A DNA stretch of 10,569 bases. Origin: VFMC01 sp037131575 (GTDB taxonomy: Bacteria > Actinomycetota > Acidimicrobiia > Acidimicrobiales > Ilumatobacteraceae). The first letter of the stretch is position 1; each line of letters begins with the position of its first letter. A model generated the notes under the pieces. The model was not told the DNA's origin. It did no database searches and saw only the letters and a list, made by a program, of their open reading frames with translations. Shown here piece after piece: positions 1 to 5,837 of this stretch. The stretch spans positions 1 through 10,569 of the forward strand of contig JBAXQV010000105.1 in the NCBI GenBank assembly GCA_037131575.1. The letters run 5' to 3'. The translations under genes and the position numbers were made by a program.

Positions 1-2
1 GG

Positions 3-1190
3 TCAGTGGGCGGCGGGGGCGCTGCCGTCGGCCTTCTTCTTCGGCGGCGGCACACCGACGCTCGGGGCCTTGTCGGCGAACTCGGGCCAACGGCGACGGC
101 TCACGATCGACAACAGGCGCAGCAGGCGCATCGCCTCGGGGTCTTCCTGGGCGGGACGAGCGATGATCGAACCATCGGCGATCATCCGGTCCATCACGGC
201 CTTGCCGAGATCGGTGCGCACGATCGTGAGCGTCCAGTCGTTGTCGGCACCGATGCCGCCCGTGGCGATGTCGGAGTGCTCAGCAGCGAAGTCGGGGCAG
301 TTCTTGCAGCCGGTACGTGTCCACTTGTGGCATTCCTTCAAGTCGACCTCGTGGTACGAGCCGTCCTTCATCCAGATCTGGAAGACGCCCTTGATGTTCA
401 TCTTGACCATGTCCTGCTTGGCCAGGCCGTACTTGGCCTCGAACAGTTCGGGGAAGATCGCATCGTCGAAGGTCTTCGAGCACAGCAGACCGATGTTCAG
501 CACGAACGGCTTGCCCACCTTGCCGGCCTTGCGGTCCCACATGACCGGCGGCGACGAGGTCTGACAACCCATGCCCACCAATGCCAGGCGGGTGAGCCCG
601 GCCTCCTTCGCATCACGTAACGCGAGCGGGTTGGCGCAGTAGGTGTAGCGACTACCGGCTGTGGCGATGACGTCGTCCTTGGTGCGGGCAAGTACGGGCT
701 TGGCCTTCCACGCGTCGTCGTCCTCGACCCCGCTCACCATCGCCGCTTCGATGTAGTCGTTCTCGAGCAGCCAGATGAGCATCGCCGACACCAGGCCGCC
801 GTCTTGGCCGACCTTGTGGATGAGTTCGTCGCTAGCGCGGGTGAGCCACAGGTCTTGCCAGATGCCGGCCATCTGATCGGGTTCACGAACCTTGCCGAAC
901 AGGTGCATGTCGGCGGCGGGCTCCCACGCCCGGAACCGCGGGCAGGCGCGGGTGCAGGTGGTGCAGCCCTTCTCGCCATGGATGCAGTTGTCGAGGCCCA
1001 ATTCCTCTTCGAGGTGGAAAGGGATGTACTTGCCCTCTTCGTGTTCGTAGCCGATCACATCGTGCGGGCAGGTGACCACACACCCTGCGCATCCGGTGCA
1101 CAGACCGGTGGTGATGACTTCGGTGTACAACTCTTTCCACTGTGCAGTCCAGCGCTCGGTGGCGGGTGCGGCGGGCTCGGTGATCGTCAT
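3..1190 (-). CDS. Coenzyme F420 hydrogenase/dehydrogenase beta subunit (FrhB) family iron-sulfur oxidoreductase
   Basis: The product is 395 residues and complete (TGA at 3-5). Seen: an N-terminal ferredoxin-like pair of clusters, C31-x2-C34-x2-C37-x3-C41 and C69 with C76-x2-C79-x3-C83. This is followed by an FrhB-like body with the segments GQDGGLVSAML (about 128-138) and VGMGCQ (205-210) and further cysteines at 209, 237, 295 and 298. The tail is Pro/Lys/Ala-rich (about 380-395). Family knowledge: FrhB-like proteins bind FAD and Fe-S clusters and move electrons between a deazaflavin or another carrier and a partner enzyme. The substrate here cannot be told. No membrane segment or signal peptide is visible, so it is probably cytosolic. 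The ATG at 1190 was chosen because a -10 element sits 7 bp upstream and the open frame beyond it (to 1274) overlaps glnD with no family-like sequence. It is divergent from glnD across 62 bp. A functional link to nitrogen control is not evident. Confidence 0.85.
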   Translation of the reverse strand: MTITEPAAPATERWTAQWKELYTEVITTGLCTGCAGCVVTCPHDVIGYEHEEGKYIPFHLEEELGLDNCIHGEKGCTTCTRACPRFRAWEPAADMHLFGKVREPDQMAGIWQDLWLTRASDELIHKVGQDGGLVSAMLIWLLENDYIEAAMVSGVEDDDAWKAKPVLARTKDDVIATAGSRYTYCANPLALRDAKEAGLTRLALVGMGCQTSSPPVMWDRKAGKVGKPFVLNIGLLCSKTFDDAIFPELFEAKYGLAKQDMVKMNIKGVFQIWMKDGSYHEVDLKECHKWTRTGCKNCPDFAAEHSDIATGGIGADNDWTLTIVRTDLGKAVMDRMIADGSIIARPAQEDPEAMRLLRLLSIVSRRRWPEFADKAPSVGVPPPKKKADGSAPAAH

Positions 1191-1197
1191 ATGCCTG

Positions 1198-1203
1198 ACT
1201 CTA
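1198..1203 (-). promoter_or_regulatory. -10 element of a leaderless promoter for the FrhB-like gene
   Basis: On the minus strand the sequence reads TAGAGT, then 7 bases, then the ATG at 1190. This fits the actinobacterial TANNNT -10 placed so that transcription starts at the A of the start codon. There is no purine-rich ribosome-binding site between them. No convincing -35 is seen. Confidence 0.55.
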
Positions 1204-1240
1204 GGCGGCGCGTCGCTTCCGGCACAGGCCCGACGCGACC

Positions 1241-1246
1241 TAGCGT
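1241..1246 (+). promoter_or_regulatory. -10 element of a leaderless promoter for glnD
   Basis: TAGCGT is followed by 6 bases and then the GTG start at 1253. No Shine-Dalgarno sequence is present, so the transcript probably begins at or next to the GTG. It faces the matching element of the divergent gene across the same 62-bp gap. Confidence 0.5.
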
Positions 1247-1252
1247 GGTGTC

Positions 1253-3607
1253 GTGAACCCTGTCGACGCCGCAACGATCAAGCGGGTGCGTGCCCAATTG
1301 GTCGGCGATGCCGATCTCGCCGGACGGGTGCTGGCACGTCGTCTGTCGCAACAGACCGATTCGTGGTTCGAGAGCCTCGGCGCCGAGTTGCCCCCGGGCT
1401 GGGCATTGGTGGCAACCGGCGGATACGCCCGCGGGGTGCTCACCCCGGGCAGCGACATCGATGTCGTGCTGCTCCACCCGGGCAAAGTGACCGACAGCGT
1501 CGTGCGTGATCTCGCCGAGGGTCTCTGGTATCCGATGTGGGATGCAGGCTTGAAGCTCAGCCCGGCGGCCCATTCGGTGAAGTCCTTGCTGCACCTCGCT
1601 GCCGATGATCTCGACACCGCCACCTCGGTGCTGTCGGTCCGCTGCCTCGCAGGCGATGTCGGCCTGGCTAGCGAGGTGCAACGCCATGCGATCGAGCAGT
1701 GGAGGCGCCGACCGTTCGTGTGGCTGCAACGGTTGTTGACCTCGGGGCAGTTGCGTTGGGACCGGTTCGGCGACATCGCCAGCCTGCTCGAACCCGATCT
1801 CAAGGAGGGCCGCGGCGGCCTACGCGACCACGACATGATCCGTTGGGCGTTGCAGGTCGATCGCCCCGACGTGACTGCGGCGTTGGAGGATTCGTTCGAC
1901 GACCTCGCCGGCCCGGCCGAGCTGCTCTTGGCGGCCCGCTGCGAACTGCACCGGGCCACGGGGCGGGCCACCAACACCCTGCAACTGCAAGACCAGGAAC
2001 GCGTCGCCGACGCGATGGGGTACGCCGACGCCGATGTGTTGATGCAGAACCTCGCTGGCGCGGCGCATGCCATCGAATGGGCAACGGAGCGCTTCTGGCG
2101 ACGGACCGAACGACTGATCCGGTCGAGTGGCCGCGCTACACGGCGCACCCACGTCTCGGCGGTGCTGTCTCCCGGTGTGGTGGTGGTCGACGACGAGGCG
2201 CACATCGCCGCCGATGCCGATGTCGATGAGCAGTCGTACGTCTTCCGTTTCGCGGCGAGCGCGGCCCACGCCGGCGTACCAATGGGTGGACGGTCGTTGC
2301 GGATGCTCGCCAGTCGTGGCGTACCGCCGGGCGAGGAGTGGACCGACGCGACGCGCCGGGCGTTCATCAGCCTGCTCGGTTCCGGTTCGGCGGTGATGCA
2401 CACCGTGGAGTCGCTCGAACGGTACGGATTGTTCAGCCGGTACCTACCCGAGTGGCGGGCGGTGCGCAGCCTGCCGCAACGCAATGCATTCCATACCTAC
2501 ACCGTCGACCGGCACCTGTTGCAGACCGTGGCGAACGCATCCGAATTCGTCCGTGATGTGAGCCGACCCGATCTCCTGCTGCTCGGAGCGCTGCTGCACG
2601 ATCTGGGCAAGGGATACCCGGGCGATCACACTGAGGCAGGCGTGGTGCTCGTCGACACGGTCTCGGTGCGGATGGGCTTGGCGGTTGATGACGCCCGGAT
2701 CGTGCGGGCGATGGTCGAACATCATCTGCTGTTGCCCGAGACGGCAACCCGTCGCGATCTGTCCGATCCCCGCACGACGGCCATCGTGGCCGAGGCGGTT
2801 GGCGATCTCGGCATCCTCGAACTGCTCGATGCGCTCACCGAAGCCGACAGCAAGGCCACTGGCCCGGCCGCCTGGTCGCCGTGGAAACGATCGTTGATCG
2901 ACGAGCTGGTCGCGGCGGTCGCCGGTGTGCTGCGCGGTGGGCCTGCAGTGACGCATCAGGCTCCCGACCCAGATCGCCTGGCCCATCTGGCACGCTCGGT
3001 CGAGGCTGACGGTTCGATGTACATCGAGCAGGAGGACACGGGCGATGTGGAGGTGTTGCGTATCGCGAGTCGCGATCGGGCTGGGCTGTTCGCCCAGATC
3101 GCCGGTGTGCTCGCGTTACACGGTCTCGATGTGATCGGCGCGTCGGCGGCCACGCGTGCCGACGGTGTCGCTGTCGACGAGTTCCGGGTGGTGAAGTCGA
3201 CGGCGATCTCTCCGAACTGGGACAGGATCGAACAAGATCTTCGTGGCGTGGCGGCCGGGGAAGTCGACATCGCCAGCCGTCTTGAACAACGGCTGCGGAC
3301 CGCCCAGCGGCGAAACCGTCCGTCGGCGGCGACCCCACCGAGGTTCGAGGTGCTGCTCAGCAACGACGCGTCGGAGTCGACCACGGTGGTCGAGGTGCGT
3401 GCGGCCGACGCCCCGGCAGTGCTGTATCGGCTGGCGCGGGCGTTGACAGCACTGGGCCTCGACGTGCGGTCGGCGGTGGCGTCGACGCTCGGCCACGAAC
3501 TGGTCGATGTGTTCTACGTCAGAACGGCCGATTCGTCGCCGGGTCAGGTTCCTGAGAGCGAGTTCGAGCGGGTCCGTTCGGCGATGCTTGCCGCACTCGG
3601 TGCCTGA
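1253..3607 (+). CDS. glnD: PII-protein nucleotidyltransferase / nucleotidyl-removing enzyme GlnD
   Basis: GlnD modifies Tyr51 of PII (uridylylation in proteobacteria, adenylylation in studied actinobacteria) and reverses it according to glutamine level. The 784-residue product has the full order of domains. The nucleotidyltransferase signature is GG at 56-57 with SDID at 67-70, followed by the YPMWDAGLKL block and LAADDLDTAT. The HD domain has H414 in HTYTVDRH, H449-D450 in LLHDLGKG, H490-H491 and D532 in LTEAD. There are two C-terminal ACT domains, about 598-650 and 710-765. Length is normal for the family, and the motif residues listed here are all present. The start is a GTG 6 bp after a -10 element. 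It runs convergently towards glnK, whose product is its expected substrate, and is divergent from the FrhB-like gene. Its HD-ACT half resembles the C-terminal half of the antiporter encoded at 5838-8558. Confidence 0.95.
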   Translation: MNPVDAATIKRVRAQLVGDADLAGRVLARRLSQQTDSWFESLGAELPPGWALVATGGYARGVLTPGSDIDVVLLHPGKVTDSVVRDLAEGLWYPMWDAGLKLSPAAHSVKSLLHLAADDLDTATSVLSVRCLAGDVGLASEVQRHAIEQWRRRPFVWLQRLLTSGQLRWDRFGDIASLLEPDLKEGRGGLRDHDMIRWALQVDRPDVTAALEDSFDDLAGPAELLLAARCELHRATGRATNTLQLQDQERVADAMGYADADVLMQNLAGAAHAIEWATERFWRRTERLIRSSGRATRRTHVSAVLSPGVVVVDDEAHIAADADVDEQSYVFRFAASAAHAGVPMGGRSLRMLASRGVPPGEEWTDATRRAFISLLGSGSAVMHTVESLERYGLFSRYLPEWRAVRSLPQRNAFHTYTVDRHLLQTVANASEFVRDVSRPDLLLLGALLHDLGKGYPGDHTEAGVVLVDTVSVRMGLAVDDARIVRAMVEHHLLLPETATRRDLSDPRTTAIVAEAVGDLGILELLDALTEADSKATGPAAWSPWKRSLIDELVAAVAGVLRGGPAVTHQAPDPDRLAHLARSVEADGSMYIEQEDTGDVEVLRIASRDRAGLFAQIAGVLALHGLDVIGASAATRADGVAVDEFRVVKSTAISPNWDRIEQDLRGVAAGEVDIASRLEQRLRTAQRRNRPSAATPPRFEVLLSNDASESTTVVEVRAADAPAVLYRLARALTALGLDVRSAVASTLGHELVDVFYVRTADSSPGQVPESEFERVRSAMLAALGA

Positions 3608-3614
3608 ACGTGCC

Positions 3615-3630
3615 GGGCCGATTCCGGCCC
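3615..3630. terminator. Hairpin between convergent glnD and glnK
   Basis: GGGCCG and CGGCCC form a perfect 6-bp stem around an ATTC loop, 7 bp after the glnD stop. There is no T-run. It is symmetrical, so it could serve glnD and also glnK from the other side. Confidence 0.45.
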
Positions 3631-3638
3631 CGCCACAC

Positions 3639-3656
3639 GAACTCACGAACGAGTTC
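3639..3656. terminator. Second hairpin between glnD and glnK
   Basis: GAACTC and GAGTTC form a perfect 6-bp stem around a 6-base loop, 9 bp beyond the glnK stop. With the hairpin at 3615-3630 it fills the 58-bp convergent gap and may form part of a bidirectional terminator. A weak T-run is absent on both strands. Confidence 0.35.
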
Positions 3657-3665
3657 ACGCAGAAC

Positions 3666-4004
3666 TCAGATGGCGTCGGAATCTTCCTCGCCGGTGCGGA
3701 TGCGGACCATCCGGTCGATCGTGGTGACCCAGATCTTGCCGTCGCCGATCTTTCCGGTGGCGGCGGCGGTGCGAATGGTGCCGACCGTCTGGTCGACGAT
3801 CGCATCGTCGACGACCAGTTCGATCTTCACCTTGGGCACGAAGTCGATCTTGTACTCAGCACCTCGGTAGGTTTCGGTGTGGCCTCCCTGGCGGCCGAAA
3901 CCGCGGACTTCGGTGACCGTCATGCCTTGGATACCGACTGCCTTCAGTGCATCGTTCACATCGTCGAGTTTGAACGGCTTGATCACTGCAGTGATGAGTT
4001 TCAT
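3666..4004 (-). CDS. glnK: Nitrogen regulatory protein PII (GlnK/GlnB)
   Basis: This 112-residue PII protein is a trimeric cytosolic sensor of 2-oxoglutarate and ATP/ADP that binds Amt and blocks it when nitrogen is plentiful. Seen: MKLITAVIKPFKL start, T-loop about 36-55 with the Y46-R-G-A-E-Y51 modification motif, Q39 and K58 (2-oxoglutarate/ATP contacts in the family), the C-terminal signature G87-D-G-K90, and R101/R103. All expected ligand residues and Tyr51 are present, so it should be a substrate for the GlnD encoded at 1253-3607. The ATG is fixed by an AGGAGG nine bases upstream. It follows amt on the same strand after 212 bp, hence the name GlnK rather than GlnB. A candidate promoter just before it suggests it can be made separately from amt. 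The tail EEDSDAI is short and acidic. Confidence 0.96.
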   Translation of the reverse strand: MKLITAVIKPFKLDDVNDALKAVGIQGMTVTEVRGFGRQGGHTETYRGAEYKIDFVPKVKIELVVDDAIVDQTVGTIRTAAATGKIGDGKIWVTTIDRMVRIRTGEEDSDAI

Positions 4005-4013
4005 AGCTGTTGA

Positions 4014-4019
4014 CCTCCT
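4014..4019 (-). promoter_or_regulatory. Ribosome-binding site of glnK
   Basis: AGGAGG lies on the minus strand nine bases before the ATG at 4004. It is a full consensus Shine-Dalgarno sequence, in contrast to the leaderless style of glnD, and it fixes the start. Confidence 0.85.
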
Positions 4020-4030
4020 GTGTCGCGGAA

Positions 4031-4036
4031 AGTGTA
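4031..4036 (-). promoter_or_regulatory. Candidate -10 element for a glnK-specific promoter
   Basis: TACACT on the minus strand fits TANNNT and would give a leader of roughly 20 bases that includes the AGGAGG. A 17-bp spacer puts the -35 at GGGACG, only a partial match, which overlaps one arm of the hairpin at 4055-4090. Confidence 0.4.
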
Positions 4037-4054
4037 GAGCGATGGATCGGGAAC

Positions 4055-4090
4055 GTCCCCGGGCCGATGGTCTCTCATCGCCCCGGGGAC
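4055..4090 (-). other. Long hairpin upstream of glnK, with a competing alternative arm
   Basis: Arms 4055-4063 and 4082-4090 (GTCCCCGGG/CCCGGGGAC) pair perfectly over 9 bp. After one mismatch an inner CGATG/CATCG stem (4065-4069 with 4076-4080) continues around a 6-base loop. The arm GTCCCCGG at 4055-4062 can instead pair with a second CCGGGGAC at 4107-4114, and GGTCTCT at 4069-4075 can pair with AGAGACC at 4102-4108. The two folds cannot coexist. It could be a terminator of amt read-through, an attenuator or an RNA processing site. Confidence 0.5.
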
Positions 4091-4138
4091 CGCCCCTACG
4101 AAGAGACCGGGGACATCACCCCCCGGCCCCCATGTGCA

Positions 4139-4157
4139 TGAACGGACGAGCCGTTCA
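4139..4157 (-). other. Hairpin in the amt-glnK gap
   Basis: TGAACGG and CCGTTCA form a perfect 7-bp stem around ACGAG. It is 10 bp beyond the amt terminator hairpin in the direction of transcription. Its role is unknown; it may reinforce termination or be an RNA stability element. Confidence 0.4.
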
Positions 4158-4167
4158 GCGCTGTGCC

Positions 4168-4205
4168 GTGGCGAGGGCCGGCCCGTTGGGGTCGGCCCTC
4201 GCCAC
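4168..4205 (-). terminator. Strong hairpin terminator after amt
   Basis: Arms 4168-4180 (GTGGCGAGGGCCG) and 4193-4205 are perfect reverse complements over 13 bp around a 12-base loop. It starts 11 bp after the amt stop. No T-run follows on the minus strand, as is common for terminators of high-GC actinobacteria. Confidence 0.7.
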
Positions 4206-4216
4206 GAGGAACCATG

Positions 4217-5662
4217 TCAGTCGACGTAGCCGTAGACGCCCATCTCGGGAATGTCGGCGCCTTCGATCTCCATGTCCTCGGGCAGGCGGATGCCGCCCTT
4301 GGTGAGCTTGTTCTGGATGGTGAAGAAGGCGTACGACACACCGAAGATCACGGTCCAGATGACCACTGCGCCGAGAGCCTGCGCACCGAGCTGACCCCAG
4401 TCGCCCTGGATGATGCCCTTCACACCGGTGCTCGACGAGCCGTTCCAAGCGGCGCCGTACTTGCCGTTGGCGAAGATGCCGACGGCGAGCACACCGAAGG
4501 TGCCGCAGACGCCGTGGACGGCGATGGCGCCCACCGGATCGTCGATACCGCGACGCTCGATGAAGTACACGGCCTCGATGGCCAGCACCGCAGCGAGCGC
4601 ACCGATGACGGCCGCCGCCCACGGTGACACGAAGGCGCAGGGGGCGGTGATCGCCACCAGGCCGGCGAGCATGCCGTTGACCATCATGCCCGGGTCGGGC
4701 TTACCGCCCTTGAAGGTGACGTAGTACATCGCCACGACGGCGCCGATGGCGGCAGCAATTGCCGTGTTGGTGGCCACGGTGGCGAACTGAATGTCCTGGG
4801 CCGAGAAGGTGGAAGCCGCGTTGAAGCCGAACCAGCCGAACAGCAGAATGAAGCAGCCGAGCATTGCCATCGGGATGTTGTGGCCGGGAATCGCCTTGGG
4901 CTTGCCGTCGGGGCCGAACTTGCCGATACGGGGACCGAGCACCATTGCACCGGCGAGGGCGGCGACACCACCGACGGCATGAACCACACCGGAGCCGGCA
5001 AAGTCGACATAACCGGCACCGAGGCTCACCTTGCTCCAAGTCCAGGTCTTGGCCAACCAGCCGCCGCCCCAGGTCCACGCTGCGAACAGCGGGTAGTAGA
5101 TAGCGCCGCAGAACAGGCCCCAGATCACGAAGCTCTTCCACTTCCAACGCTCGGCCATCGAGCCGGTAGGGATGGTAGCCACGGTGTCCATGAAGGCGAC
5201 CATGTACAGGAAGAACGCCAGCAGCCCGGCGCCGGCGCCGGAACCGAGGTGGCTCCAGCCCTGCCACAGGAAGGCCCAGTTGCCCGAACCGATGAGGGGC
5301 TCAGTGTTCATTGCTGCGCCGGTGGGCCCGAGGTAGGCAGACGCGTCGAAGCCACCGAATGCCAGTGGGAAGCCGACGAACAAGAACCCGACAAACCCGA
5401 GGCCGAAGATTGCAAAGTTGGTGCTCATCACGTGAGCGGCGTTCTTCTTCTGTGTGAAGCCGGTCTCGACGAGCGCGAACCCGGCCTGCATGAAGATGAC
5501 GAGGATGGCGCCGATGACCACCCACAAGATGTTGGTGGCCTGACCCATGGTCACCATGGGGTCGGCCTCCTCGGCGAATGCTTGAGTGCCGATGAGCAGA
5601 GCGGGTACGGCGGCGCCGACGAGGCCGCCGGCGACGTATTTGAGTGCGGGACGTTTGCGCAC
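4217..5662 (-). CDS. amt: Ammonium channel/transporter Amt
   Basis: The product is a 481-residue membrane channel that brings ammonium into the cell and is gated by PII. Seen: a signal peptide (basic MRKRPALK, hydrophobic stretch, AFA cut site near 30/31), then about eleven membrane segments. Family landmarks are W198 in WGGG, D220 in DFAGSGVVH, and the twin pore histidines H228 and H383 (in DDPVGAIAVHGVCG). By family alignment these correspond to E. coli AmtB W148, D160, H168 and H318. The cytosolic tail from about 452 ends EMGVYGYVD and would meet GlnK. The GTG at 5662 was chosen because AGGAGG lies five bases upstream and the signal peptide starts there. The longer open frame to 5947 overlaps the antiporter gene and gives no family sequence. 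A GlnR-box-like array precedes it, a strong terminator follows, and glnK is next. Confidence 0.95.
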   Translation of the reverse strand: MRKRPALKYVAGGLVGAAVPALLIGTQAFAEEADPMVTMGQATNILWVVIGAILVIFMQAGFALVETGFTQKKNAAHVMSTNFAIFGLGFVGFLFVGFPLAFGGFDASAYLGPTGAAMNTEPLIGSGNWAFLWQGWSHLGSGAGAGLLAFFLYMVAFMDTVATIPTGSMAERWKWKSFVIWGLFCGAIYYPLFAAWTWGGGWLAKTWTWSKVSLGAGYVDFAGSGVVHAVGGVAALAGAMVLGPRIGKFGPDGKPKAIPGHNIPMAMLGCFILLFGWFGFNAASTFSAQDIQFATVATNTAIAAAIGAVVAMYYVTFKGGKPDPGMMVNGMLAGLVAITAPCAFVSPWAAAVIGALAAVLAIEAVYFIERRGIDDPVGAIAVHGVCGTFGVLAVGIFANGKYGAAWNGSSSTGVKGIIQGDWGQLGAQALGAVVIWTVIFGVSYAFFTIQNKLTKGGIRLPEDMEIEGADIPEMGVYGYVD

Positions 5663-5667
5663 TGATT

Positions 5668-5673
5668 CCTCCT
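5668..5673 (-). promoter_or_regulatory. Ribosome-binding site of amt
   Basis: AGGAGG lies five bases before the GTG at 5662 on the minus strand. It decides the start in favour of this GTG over any upstream codon in the same open frame. Confidence 0.85.
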
Positions 5674-5733
5674 GGATGCATTGGATGTAAGGGCGGTACC
5701 ACACTCGCCGCAACGCTGGGACGAGATGGTTGC

Positions 5734-5739
5734 ACCGTA
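5734..5739 (-). promoter_or_regulatory. Candidate -10 element of the amt promoter
   Basis: TACGGT (TANNNT) on the minus strand would start transcription near 5727 and leave a leader of about 65 bases. The -35 position at 17-bp spacing reads ACGACC and falls inside the GlnR-like array, as expected for an activator-dependent promoter. Confidence 0.4.
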
Positions 5740-5749
5740 GGAGGCCCGC

Positions 5750-5787
5750 ATTTCCTGGTCGTCGCCGGATTGTTTCCACCGTGTTGC
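5750..5787 (-). promoter_or_regulatory. GlnR-box-like operator upstream of amt
   Basis: Read on the minus strand from 5787 to 5750 there are four half-sites at exact 11-bp periodicity: GCAAC-N6-GAAAC-N6-GCGAC-N6-GAAAT. The published actinobacterial GlnR consensus, recalled, is gTnAC-N6-GaAAC repeated twice. By that consensus 15 of 18 specified positions match; the misses are the T of each GTnAC and the last C. It ends 10 bp before the candidate -10 at 5734-5739. GlnR activation of amt genes under nitrogen limitation is well established in Streptomyces and mycobacteria. Whether this organism has GlnR cannot be seen in the window. Confidence 0.55.
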
Positions 5788-5837
5788 GATCGGGTGCATC
5801 GACCGAAAACCTTGGCAGGATCAAGTGCGCGACGCGC

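Noticed and set aside
1191..1274. Upstream extension of the FrhB-like protein
   Set aside because: It is Arg-rich, would run into the glnD start, and contains the -10 element; the ATG at 1190 is better supported.
1240..2484. Long minus-strand open frame (about 414 codons) opposite glnD
   Set aside because: It is rich in Arg/Ser/Ala with no recognisable family pattern and lies wholly opposite strongly conserved glnD motifs; typical antisense open frame of high-GC DNA.
4020..4216. Glutamine riboswitch (glnA-type) upstream of glnK
   Set aside because: I looked for the conserved glnA-motif core on the minus strand and did not see it. The hairpins are reported as structures without a ligand claim.
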